Assembly: GCA_964451415.1 (NCBI GenBank)
Contig: CAYVHU010000010.1
Coordinates: 30,760-94,759, forward strand
DNA: 64,000 bases
DNA from: CAYVHU01 sp964451415
GTDB lineage: Bacteria > Pseudomonadota > Alphaproteobacteria > Rhodospirillales > Magnetovibrionaceae
Reading direction: 5' to 3'
The notes under the pieces are model-generated. The model was not told the origin of the DNA and did no database searches. It saw only the letters and a list, made by a program, of their open reading frames with translations. Every line of letters begins with the position of its first letter. Within the stretch, counting starts at the first letter, position 1. Below are positions 43,243 to 51,362 of this stretch, one piece after another. The position numbers were made by a program, and so were the translations under genes.

Positions 43243-46098
43243 TCAGTTGGTTACACTGGAAACCGTATGGGCAAGGGAGCGCATCAGTTCATCGCGGTCC
43301 GCCTTGGCAACGTAATCATTGAAGCCGACCTCACGACCGCGTTCAAAATCCCGGTCCGTAGCATGCGCCGAAAGCGCCACCATCGGCACATTGCCCCAGC
43401 GCCCATCGCGGCGCACTTCCTGGGCGAACTTGAAACCGTCCATTTCCGGCATTTCGATATCGCTGATAATCACATCGAATTCCGAACCGCGATCGCGAAT
43501 TTTCAACGCTTCACTTGCGGATTCCACCGACGTGACGTTGAAGCCCGCGACCGACAGCAACGGCGCCAGCAAATTGCGGAAAAAGGGACTGTCATCCACG
43601 AGCAGGGCTTTTTTGCCCGAAATCATGCCCGATGAGGTTTCGCCCGCGCCGAACCAGTCGGGGAACGCCTGAGTCAGGTAATACCCCGCGTCAATCACAT
43701 CCGTCGCACGGCCGTCAATCACCGCCGAACCGATCAAGCCCTGCGTATTGGTGGTAATTTCGACTTTCAATTGATCCTCGACAATATCAACGATCTCATC
43801 CACGACCAGTCCCATGGAACGGTCCTTCTCGGTGAAAACAAGAACTTCCTGGCGACCTTCGGCCTTCCATTCATGGGCGTCGTTGAAGGGAATCAAGGGC
43901 ATCAATTGCCCCCGGTATTGAACCATATGTTCGCTGTGGGAGATTTCGACTTCACTCATTTCGATCTCTTCCAGACGCGCGATCAGGGCCAACGGCACGG
44001 CCTTGAGTTCATTGCCCCCGGCACGGAAGATCAGCATGGAGACATGCTCTGCCGATTCGGAGCTTGCCGCCGTTTCATGTTCTTTCGCATCGACATGTTC
44101 GCACGCGGACGCAACGTCGCCCGTGGCGGCGGCGATACCGTTCGGATCCAAAATCATGATCACCGAACCGTCACCAAGAATCGTATTTCCCGAATAAAAT
44201 GAGATATCGCGCAGAATCGGCGCCACCGGCTTGACCACGATTTCCTCAGTGTCGAACACGCGATCAACAATGATCCCAAAAGTATAGGTCCCCACCTGGG
44301 CCACGACGATGAACGTTTCTTCGTCAAGATTGAGCTCTTTATGAGTGGACAACTTCAGCAAATCACCCAGATGCACCAGCGGCAACAGCCGGTTGCGCAA
44401 GCGCAGCACCGGACTTTCATTGATCACCTCGATGGAATATTCCGACCGCGCAGAGGCGCGCACCAACTCCAGAACACTGATTTGCGGGATCGCGAACTTT
44501 TCACCGCAGCTCTCCACAACCAGCGCCGCCACGATGGCCAATGTCAGCGGAATCTTGATGGTGAACGTCGAGCCCTGACCTTCAACAGACTTCAGTTCGA
44601 TGGTGCCGCCAATTTTTTCGACATTGGTGCGCACCACATCCATACCCACGCCACGACCTGAGACGCTGGTGACTTTCTCGGCGGTGGAAAAACCGGCCTT
44701 GAAAATAAATTGTTGAATCTGCTGATCTGTTAGGGCTTCCAGTTCAGATTCCGTAACCAGACCGCTCTCAATGCATTTTGCACGAATGCGGGGCATATTC
44801 AGGCCTCGGCCATCATCCTTGATCTCGATAATGATATGACCGCCTTCATGGTACGCATTCAGCGTTACGGTGCCCGTTTCCGATTTGCCCATTTGCAAAC
44901 GATCATCGGGAATTTCCAAACCGTGATCGGCGGAATTGCGCACCATGTGCGTCAACGGATCCTTGATCAGGTCAAGGATCTGGCGATCCAGTTCGGTTTC
45001 CGCCCCCAGCATTTGCAAGTCGATCTTCTTGCCCGTTTCCAAGGCCAGGTCGCGTACGATACGTGGCAATTTCGCCCACGCGTTTCCGATCGGCTGCATA
45101 CGCGTTTTCATCACCCCTTCTTGAAGGTCGGTGGTGATGTGGCTCAAACGCTGGATCGGAACCGTGAATTCACTGTCTTCTTGATGGCGAACCATCTGCA
45201 AAAGCTGGTTGCGCGTCAGCACCATCTCTGAGACCAGCGTCATCAGATTTTCCAAAACATCGACATTCACACGCAAAGACGCCTGCACGCCGCCACCTTC
45301 ACTCTTCGCAGGCGTCTTGGCGGAAGCGGTTTTCTTTTTGGCCGGAACGGAAGCCGCCGGTTTTGCCTTCTCAGCCGAGGCCGGGGCCGCACCGCCACCC
45401 GTCGCTTCTTCGTATTCCGCTAGAAGTTCGGACGCAACAGGGAAGCCGCCTTCGGCGCTCACCGGCACGGCGGAAGCGCTTTTATCGCCCCCCGTCACCT
45501 CTTCGTATTCCGCCAGAAGTTCAGCCGCAACCGGGAAGCCGCCTTCGGCGTTCACCGGCGTTGCGGAAGCATCCTTATCGCCGCCCGTTACTTCTTCGTA
45601 TTCCGCCAGCAGTTCAGCCGCAACAGGGAAGCCGCCCTCATTGCTTGCCGGCGCGGAAGTCGCCGTGGTTTCATTGCCAGAGGGAGCTTCCGCCGAAGCC
45701 GGGGCTTGCGCAGGAGCGCTCTCACCATTGGCCAAGGCGTTCAATTGTGCAATCAACTCCGCGTCGTCACCTTCGGGTTCTTCGCCCGTTGCCTCAAGCT
45801 CGTCGACCAACGCACGAATGGTATCGATACACTTAAGAACAAGCGTCACGCCGTCTTGCGTCACACTCAACGCACCATCGCGATATTTGTCGAGTACGTT
45901 TTCGCCAGCATGCGCAACCGATTCAAGTCGGGGCAGACCAAGGAAACCGCACGTCCCTTTGACGGTGTGCACGAGGCGGAAAATATTGCCGAGAATGGCC
46001 GCGTTCTGCGGATCTTTTTCGAACTCGACAAGCTGCATGTCGACTTCGTTAATACTTTCCATTGTTTCCGTAATGAATTCACTTAACAGATCGTCCAT
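43243..46098 (-). CDS. cheA: CheA hybrid kinase with receiver domain
   Basis: 951-residue chemotaxis kinase from ATG 46098, preceded by GGGGA. Order: Hpt domain with His44 (LVHTVKGTCGFLG); a linker with three copies of a 31-residue unit at about 154-236; dimerisation helices (NLMTLVSEMVLTRNQLLQMV); ATPase domain with MVRNSADHGLE, IIEIKDDGRGLN and GRGVGMDVVRTN; two CheW-like domains; and a C-terminal receiver (ALLVDDSPFFRNLLAPLL, IISDIEMPEMDG). The usual P2 domain for CheY/CheB is missing and the repeats take its place. Heads the minus-strand chemotaxis group. Confidence 0.94.
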   Translation of the reverse strand: MDDLLSEFITETMESINEVDMQLVEFEKDPQNAAILGNIFRLVHTVKGTCGFLGLPRLESVAHAGENVLDKYRDGALSVTQDGVTLVLKCIDTIRALVDELEATGEEPEGDDAELIAQLNALANGESAPAQAPASAEAPSGNETTATSAPASNEGGFPVAAELLAEYEEVTGGDKDASATPVNAEGGFPVAAELLAEYEEVTGGDKSASAVPVSAEGGFPVASELLAEYEEATGGGAAPASAEKAKPAASVPAKKKTASAKTPAKSEGGGVQASLRVNVDVLENLMTLVSEMVLTRNQLLQMVRHQEDSEFTVPIQRLSHITTDLQEGVMKTRMQPIGNAWAKLPRIVRDLALETGKKIDLQMLGAETELDRQILDLIKDPLTHMVRNSADHGLEIPDDRLQMGKSETGTVTLNAYHEGGHIIIEIKDDGRGLNMPRIRAKCIESGLVTESELEALTDQQIQQFIFKAGFSTAEKVTSVSGRGVGMDVVRTNVEKIGGTIELKSVEGQGSTFTIKIPLTLAIVAALVVESCGEKFAIPQISVLELVRASARSEYSIEVINESPVLRLRNRLLPLVHLGDLLKLSTHKELNLDEETFIVVAQVGTYTFGIIVDRVFDTEEIVVKPVAPILRDISFYSGNTILGDGSVIMILDPNGIAAATGDVASACEHVDAKEHETAASSESAEHVSMLIFRAGGNELKAVPLALIARLEEIEMSEVEISHSEHMVQYRGQLMPLIPFNDAHEWKAEGRQEVLVFTEKDRSMGLVVDEIVDIVEDQLKVEITTNTQGLIGSAVIDGRATDVIDAGYYLTQAFPDWFGAGETSSGMISGKKALLVDDSPFFRNLLAPLLSVAGFNVTSVESASEALKIRDRGSEFDVIISDIEMPEMDGFKFAQEVRRDGRWGNVPMVALSAHATDRDFERGREVGFNDYVAKADRDELMRSLAHTVSSVTN
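45391..45639 (-). repeat. Three 93-bp tandem repeats within cheA
   Basis: Three in-frame copies of a 31-codon unit centred on EGGFPVAAELLAEYEEVTGG. The first two are almost identical in protein and DNA; the third has Ser and Ala substitutions (PVASELLAEYEEATGG). They lie in the linker between the Hpt and dimerisation domains. Confidence 0.88.
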
Positions 46099-46540
46099 CG
46101 TTCGATCCCCAATACTCAAGAACAGGTGATTTTATAGCGTCCGCAAAAACAAGTCCAAATCACACACGCCGCTACTCGTTAATACAACACTTACACATTC
46201 ATACACGCCTACATACGACACACCATACGTACAATCCTTATGGGGTTCCTTCAATAGATTGAGTTTCCCCATCGAACATTCAAGATATTAACGCCAAGGC
46301 CCCTTCCGTCCACAAAAAATATTCGGTTTGTGACCACAAAAACAATCCCTTATACCGCGCAACAATGATCATACTTTAAGGAGGTCACTCAGGCATGGCC
46401 CCGCAAAGGTTTTGCACCCCCCATAACTCTGCCGCACATGCGTGTACAATAGAGATTTTCTAGGGTCCAGAGAATACCGATAAAGTGTTTCAAGCAAATG
46501 CCACCGTAGATCGGATGACATATTTCCCTTAAAAAAAATA
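46099..46540 (-). other. Intergenic region between cheA and chpT
   Basis: 442 bases without a convincing gene. An 85-codon minus-strand frame at 46369-46626 overlaps the chpT end and has no recognisable features. A T-rich run follows the chpT stop but without a good GC hairpin. The cheA promoter must lie here; no sigma-54 consensus was found. Confidence 0.5.
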
Positions 46541-47176
46541 TTACGCTTGAGGCAATAGGGCGGCGAGTCGAACTTCGTTTTCAATATCCGTCTCGATTTC
46601 CACGTTCGCACCCATGTTTTCGGCAATAACGGCGGCGAAATAGCCGTGCACCGTGCGCGCGGACAGCGCGTCTGTATTTCCTTTTGCCGAGATGGCAGCC
46701 TTCACGTCGGTGATCAGGCACGCACCTTCGCCCTGGGCGCGAATGGCGAACCCCACATGTGTGCCAAGGTCGCGAATTTCCGTCACGATCACGCCGCCGC
46801 GCGGCAAGGCATCGCTAGCGAGCAAACAAAGCGACAGCAACAATTTAGCGGCATCAAGAGGAAGAACGCCATCTTCACCTTCCCACTGGAATGAAAGGCG
46901 TTTGCCCCCCAGGTGTTCCACGACCAACGTTTTCAATTGCACAAGCGCGATCACATGCCCATCCCCGCCGCCCGCGCCAAAGGCCACGCGCAAAAACTGC
47001 AGGCTTCGCACCGTCTGTTCCGCGCTGTACGAAATCAATTCCAAAGCTTCCAGATGCGATGAGGTTTCGCCTTCGGCCAACAACTCGGCCCCCGCACGCA
47101 ACGCGCCGACGCCCCCCGCCAGATCGTGACAGACCCGCGAAACCAGAAGCTGAGCGACTTTAACATCAATATCCAT
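46541..47176 (-). CDS. chpT: ChpT-type histidine phosphotransferase
   Basis: Histidine phosphotransferase of the CckA-ChpT-CtrA/CpdR phosphorelay. The helix LLVSRVCHDLAGGVGALRAG carries the presumed phospho-His17; the rest resembles a degenerate histidine-kinase ATPase domain (PLDAAKLLLSLCLLASDALP, ARTVHGYFAAVIAENMG), without nucleotide-binding motifs, as in ChpT. ATG 47176 gives 211 residues, with GAGGTG 7 bases upstream; the open frame extends further but lacks features. Lies between cheA and serA, all on the minus strand. Confidence 0.85.
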   Translation of the reverse strand: MDIDVKVAQLLVSRVCHDLAGGVGALRAGAELLAEGETSSHLEALELISYSAEQTVRSLQFLRVAFGAGGGDGHVIALVQLKTLVVEHLGGKRLSFQWEGEDGVLPLDAAKLLLSLCLLASDALPRGGVIVTEIRDLGTHVGFAIRAQGEGACLITDVKAAISAKGNTDALSARTVHGYFAAVIAENMGANVEIETDIENEVRLAALLPQA

Positions 47177-47284
47177 GAACGCACCTCTTCTCCGCTTTTC
47201 ACCCCTTGTCGCACCACACCACGATTGACGTTCTGTATTATTCCCGTGTGTGCCCGCAGGCGCAATGGGGCACGTCACGTAGAA

Positions 47285-47303
47285 GGGGTCAAGACCTGAC
47301 CCC
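47285..47303. repeat. REP-like palindrome
   Basis: GGGGTCAAGACCTGACCCC: a 7-bp perfect stem with a 5-base loop. The motif is of the GGGGTCA-type palindromes scattered in many bacterial genomes. It sits between the serA terminator and chpT. Confidence 0.55.
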
Positions 47304-47314
47304 CTCACAGAAGA

Positions 47315-47357
47315 CCGTTGAAAAAACAAAGGCCTTCCGATTCGGAAGGCCTTTGCG
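47315..47357 (-). terminator. Rho-independent terminator after serA
   Basis: Long stem CAAAGGCCTTCCGA (47327-47340) and TTCGGAAGGCCTTTG (47341-47355) with a very short loop. On the minus strand it ends in TTTTTT (47326-47321). It lies 33 bases past the serA stop. Confidence 0.9.
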
Positions 47358-47389
47358 TCGTGAAAAAACTTCTTTGCTAAGCGCTGGTT

Positions 47390-48967
47390 CTAAAACGTCA
47401 AAGCCTGGGCACGGACGACCTGCGGCAGGGCGCGCAATTCGTCAAGCACGTTGTCGTCCACTTCATGGTCCACTTCGATCAAGGCGATGGCTTCGCCGCC
47501 TTCTTCGGCGCGACCCAGATTGAACGTGGCAACATTGATGCCGGCGTCACCCAAGACGGTTCCCAGCCCACCGATGAACCCCGGCTGATCGCGGTTGGTG
47601 AGAAACAGCATGTTTTTCCCCAGCTTGGCGTCCATGGTGATGCCTTTGATGTCCACGATGCGCGGATCCTTGCCCGCAAACAACGTGCCTTTCACCGTGC
47701 GGGTCTGACTTTCCGTCGTGACCGTCAAGGACACAAGGGTCTGGTATTCGGTCGGACGATCGTGCTTGACCACGGCGACGTCAATGTCGCGTTCCTTGGC
47801 GATCGCCGGGGCCGACACCATGTTCACACCCTCTAACATCGGGCTGAGCAAACCCTTCAACACCACCGCCGTGATGGGCTTGGTGTTCAGCTCTGCGGCA
47901 AGACCTTCGTATTCGATCGTTACCGACGAAATTCCCGATTGCGTCACTTGACCCGCGAAACCGCCCAACTGCTCGGCCAATTTCAAATACGGCGCCAAAC
48001 GAGGGGCATCCTCAGCCGAAACGCTCGGCATATTGAGCGCGTTGGTCACGGCGCCGGTGAGCAAATAGTCCGAAATCTGTTCGGCGATCTGCAAGGCGAC
48101 ATTTTCCTGTGCCTCGGTCGTGCTGGCGCCCAAGTGAGGCGTGCAAATGATATCTTCGCGTCCGAAAAGAGCATTTTCCTTGGCCGGCTCGACTTCGTAC
48201 ACGTCCAATGCCGCACCTGCGCATTTGCCGCTTTCCAGAGCCTCTAAAAGGTCGGCTTCAACCACCAGGCCGCCGCGTGCGCAGTTAATCACGCGGACGC
48301 CGTCTTTCATTTTGGCAAAGGCTTCCTTGCCGATAATGCCGCGTGTAGCGTCGGTCATCGGCGTGTGCAACGAGATAAAGTCGGCACGGGCGAACAGATC
48401 GTCCAATTCCACTTTCTCCACGCCAATGTCCTTGGCTCGTTCAACGGACAGGTAGGGATCATAGGCCAGAACCTTCATTTTCAGACCCTGGGCACGATCG
48501 GCCACCACCGAACCGATATTGCCGGCCCCGATGAGCCCTAGGGTCTTGCCCATCAGTTCCACGCCCATGAAACGGGATTTCTCCCACTTCCCGGCATGGG
48601 TAGAGGCGTTGGCCTGGGGAATTCGCCGTGCGGTGGACATCATCATGGCAATCGCGTGTTCGGCGGTTGTGATGGCGTTACCGTAGGGCGTATTCATCAC
48701 CACGATGCCCTTTGCCGTGGCAGCCTTGATGTCAATGTTGTCCACGCCGATACCCGCGCGGCCAATCACTTTCAAGTTTTTAGCGGCGGCGATAATGTCT
48801 TGCGTGGCCTTGGTCGCGGAGCGGATGGCCAAACCGTCGTAATCACCGATGCACGCTTGCAATTCTTCCGCCGTCATGCCGGGCTTGACGTCAACTTCGA
48901 CACCGCGATCTTTAAAAACCTGCTCTGCCAGGGGGCTCATCTTGTCGGAAACGAGAACCTTCACCAT
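47390..48967 (-). CDS. serA: D-3-phosphoglycerate dehydrogenase
   Basis: First enzyme of serine synthesis: oxidises 3-phosphoglycerate to 3-phosphohydroxypyruvate with NAD. The NAD motif GKTLGLIGAGNIGSVVADRA is near residue 150, the catalytic Arg in NCARGGLV, Glu in DVYEVEPA and His in CTPHLGASTTEA. The long form (525 residues) carries the intervening domain and a C-terminal ACT domain (LGKNMLFLTNRDQPGFIGGL), likely for serine feedback. ATG 48967. Second gene of a serC-serA operon, 47 bases after serC. Confidence 0.96.
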   Translation of the reverse strand: MVKVLVSDKMSPLAEQVFKDRGVEVDVKPGMTAEELQACIGDYDGLAIRSATKATQDIIAAAKNLKVIGRAGIGVDNIDIKAATAKGIVVMNTPYGNAITTAEHAIAMMMSTARRIPQANASTHAGKWEKSRFMGVELMGKTLGLIGAGNIGSVVADRAQGLKMKVLAYDPYLSVERAKDIGVEKVELDDLFARADFISLHTPMTDATRGIIGKEAFAKMKDGVRVINCARGGLVVEADLLEALESGKCAGAALDVYEVEPAKENALFGREDIICTPHLGASTTEAQENVALQIAEQISDYLLTGAVTNALNMPSVSAEDAPRLAPYLKLAEQLGGFAGQVTQSGISSVTIEYEGLAAELNTKPITAVVLKGLLSPMLEGVNMVSAPAIAKERDIDVAVVKHDRPTEYQTLVSLTVTTESQTRTVKGTLFAGKDPRIVDIKGITMDAKLGKNMLFLTNRDQPGFIGGLGTVLGDAGINVATFNLGRAEEGGEAIALIEVDHEVDDNVLDELRALPQVVRAQALTF

Positions 48968-49014
48968 GGAATCAATCCTTCTCAATCAATACGTTGTTGT
49001 ATGGAATTTTAGAC

Positions 49015-50169
49015 TTAGATTTTGACCTGGGCGAAGGCCCAGTCGAGCCATGGGAAAAGAGCTTCCAAGTCCGCTGTTTCCACCGTCGCACCGGCCCAGA
49101 TGCGCAACCCCGCAGGCGCATCGCGATACCCACCAATGTCGTACGCCACACCTTCGTCATCCAGCAGTTGCGCCAGAAGTTTCAACGCCGTCGTTTGCGT
49201 TTTTGCATCCTGAGCGACAAAGGCCGGCTCTTTGACCTTGAGGCAAACGGAGGTATTGGAACGGATGGTTTCATCCTCCGCCAGGAAAGCCGCCCAATCG
49301 GAGGCCTCCACCCACGCGGCAATGGCCTTGAGATTGGCTTCGGATCGCGCCTTGAGACCTTCCAGGCCGTCGATGCTTTCCGCCCATTTCAAGCCGTCCA
49401 GCGCGTCTTCGACCGCGATCATGGACGGGGTGTTGATGGTCGCGCCGCGGAAGATGCCGTCGATCAACTTGCCCGCCTTGGTCATGCGGAAAATCTTCGG
49501 CAGCGGCCACTTGGGCGTATACGTTTCAAGGCGTTCCACGGCGCGCGGGCTGAGGATCAGCATGCCGTGCGCGGCTTCGCCGCCCATCACTTTCTGCCAC
49601 GAATACGTCACCACATCGAGTTTATCCCACGGCAGGTCCATGGCGAAGGCGGCCGAGGTCGCATCGGCAATCACCAGACCCTCGCGATCCGCCGCAATCC
49701 AGTCGCCGTTGGGCACCTTGGCACCTGATGTTGTGCCGTTCCAGGTGAACACCACATCGCGGGAAAAATCGACCTGGGACAAATCAACGATTTCACCGTA
49801 TGGCGCTTCCCTGACCGTGACGTCGTCCAGCTTCAGCTGCTTGACCACATCGGTGACCCAGCCCTTGCCGAAGCTTTCCCAGGCCAGCACTTCAACGCCT
49901 CGCGCGCCGAGCAGGGACCACAGCGCCATTTCCACCGCACCGGTGTCGGACGCCGGTACGATGCCGATCTTGTAGTCGTCGGGAACGCCTAAGATAGCGC
50001 GGGAACGTTCAATAACTTCGGCCAGCTTCTTTTTACCAGGGGCCGAACGGTGGGAACGGCCCGTCGCCGCGTCCTTGAGGGCGTCCACGGACCATCCGGG
50101 ACGTTTGGCGCAGGGGCCGGAAGAAAAATTGGGGTTGGCAGGTTTGGAAGTCGGTTTCGTGATCGTCAT
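49015..50169 (-). CDS. serC: Phosphoserine aminotransferase
   Basis: Second enzyme of serine synthesis; transfers the amino group of glutamate to 3-phosphohydroxypyruvate (also serves pyridoxal phosphate synthesis). PLP-lysine in VTYSWQKVMGGEAAHG; substrate blocks FSSGPCAKRPGW and RSHRSAPGKKKLAEV. The sequence type is the alphaproteobacterial/archaeal SerC subclass. ATG 50169 gives 384 residues, preceded by AAGGGA. Heads the serC-serA operon behind a structured leader. Confidence 0.95.
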   Translation of the reverse strand: MTITKPTSKPANPNFSSGPCAKRPGWSVDALKDAATGRSHRSAPGKKKLAEVIERSRAILGVPDDYKIGIVPASDTGAVEMALWSLLGARGVEVLAWESFGKGWVTDVVKQLKLDDVTVREAPYGEIVDLSQVDFSRDVVFTWNGTTSGAKVPNGDWIAADREGLVIADATSAAFAMDLPWDKLDVVTYSWQKVMGGEAAHGMLILSPRAVERLETYTPKWPLPKIFRMTKAGKLIDGIFRGATINTPSMIAVEDALDGLKWAESIDGLEGLKARSEANLKAIAAWVEASDWAAFLAEDETIRSNTSVCLKVKEPAFVAQDAKTQTTALKLLAQLLDDEGVAYDIGGYRDAPAGLRIWAGATVETADLEALFPWLDWAFAQVKI

Positions 50170-50275
50170 AAAAAAATCCCTTCTCATCACATGTGACGAA
50201 GGGAGTTTCAAAAACACGATTACACCTGAAAACAGGTCCACCTGAAAAAACAGAACTTCCAAGCGGCTTATCGAT

Positions 50276-50338
50276 CTTCAAAAGTATGCCCTTCGCCTTT
50301 CGGCAGAAGGGTCGCGGTCCGTTGGGAGACCGTGGCCC
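50276..50338 (-). ncRNA. serC leader RNA (serC motif candidate)
   Basis: About 110 bases before serC the minus strand forms two hairpins: CGGTC/GACCG within 50314-50333, and CCCTTC-T-GCC/GGC-GAAGGG closed by a GAAA tetraloop at 50289-50311, followed by ACTTTTG. The outer bases of the first (GGG/CCC, 50309-50338) compete with the second, so alternative pairing is possible. A serC RNA motif is known upstream of serC in Alphaproteobacteria and this fits by position and build; the family match is from memory. A later CAGGT/ACCTG hairpin followed by TTTT could be an attenuator. Confidence 0.6.
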
Positions 50339-50419
50339 GCAATTCGTATACTCCCGCGGGCTTCGGCACACAAGAAGATTCACATCGTTGTTGCAGAAAA
50401 GAAGCGACGTGTTCTGACA

Positions 50420-51262
50420 TCATTTCAACGGGGGTTTCGCCGACGGCAGAGGATGCGGTTTTCCCTTCCAGACATCCGTACATTTCTTGCAGTCTTCCTT
50501 GCCTTTGGAGATGTGCCTAAAGGGCTCGGCCCAGCCGTCAGACCAAATTTTTCCGTTCTTGAAAAGGGAGAAATAGGCTTTCAGTTTTTTCGCACTCCAC
50601 GGCAAACCGGTATTGAAGAACGTACAAAAATCGGTTTCTGTCTTCAGTTCCTTGGGCGTTTCCGCCTGCCCGCGTGCCTTGCGCAGTTCACGACCCATCC
50701 AAAAGCCGAGGCCCAAACCCGAAGTATCGGTGGGATTGTCCGCACCTTCGCCCGGTTTTTTTGCACCGATCACATTGACACCCGCCGCGAGCACGCGGGC
50801 GCTAAATCCAAAATATGCAACCCAAAACCCCAGCATAATATTGCCGAGTTCGGAACGATCCATGCAATGCCCACAAAGCCAAACCGTATTCTCACAGCCC
50901 GAAGGACAATTTTTTGTTTTGAAATCCGCCGATTTGTATTGAATGGACAAACCACGTTTCCACACCCACACGATCCACAGCGCCGGCACGAAAGTGGTGC
51001 GAACATCATCGAGATTTTTGCGATGGCGTTCCAATTCGTTGCGAAACCAATCGCTGACGTCGGGTCCGCATTTTTTCGCCTTGTCGCGCGCTTCAACATC
51101 GTCGACGGCTATGCCATCCAGGTCTTGCGCCAGTTCGCGCACGATGTCCGCAGCGCCGCTTTCGACTTGAAAAAGCGCGCGAAGATCGCCCAGCGCCTCC
51201 GTTTCTTTGATGAACCCATCAATCGGCGGGCTCTCTTTTGGGCGATTGCTCTGGGCAACCAT
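50420..51262 (-). CDS. Unrecognised protein, weakly like polymorphic toxin type 44
   Basis: 280 residues from ATG 51262, with GGAGGTG 5 bases upstream. No family is firmly recognised. The segment ELGNIMLGFWVAYFGFSARV then DNPTDTSGLGLGFWMGREL recalls Ntox44-type toxin domains (GN..YG...GF, then D.P.D......G). Cys clusters CENTVWLCGHC (about residues 122-132) and CKKC (about 260) could bind metal. No signal peptide or membrane anchor is evident and no immunity gene is obvious alongside. It lies between serC and a chemoreceptor, on the same strand as both. Confidence 0.6.
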   Translation of the reverse strand: MVAQSNRPKESPPIDGFIKETEALGDLRALFQVESGAADIVRELAQDLDGIAVDDVEARDKAKKCGPDVSDWFRNELERHRKNLDDVRTTFVPALWIVWVWKRGLSIQYKSADFKTKNCPSGCENTVWLCGHCMDRSELGNIMLGFWVAYFGFSARVLAAGVNVIGAKKPGEGADNPTDTSGLGLGFWMGRELRKARGQAETPKELKTETDFCTFFNTGLPWSAKKLKAYFSLFKNGKIWSDGWAEPFRHISKGKEDCKKCTDVWKGKPHPLPSAKPPLK

Positions 51263-51362
51263 GTCACACCTCCACTTGCTGCTTTCTCTTCATAGGACGA
51301 AAATGCGCGTCGTACGTGACAGGATTTAAGGTCAATTTTTGCGGCGAGACAGCTCCACGTTC

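Noticed and set aside
45391..45639. CRISPR-like array in cheA
   Set aside because: The three copies are contiguous in-frame coding repeats with no spacers.
45209..46129. Long plus-strand Ser/Ala-rich frame opposite cheA
   Set aside because: It is the complement of the cheA repeats and Hpt region, whose minus-strand reading has full domain motifs.
46369..46626. 85-codon minus-strand frame after chpT
   Set aside because: It overlaps the chpT end in another frame and shows no features.
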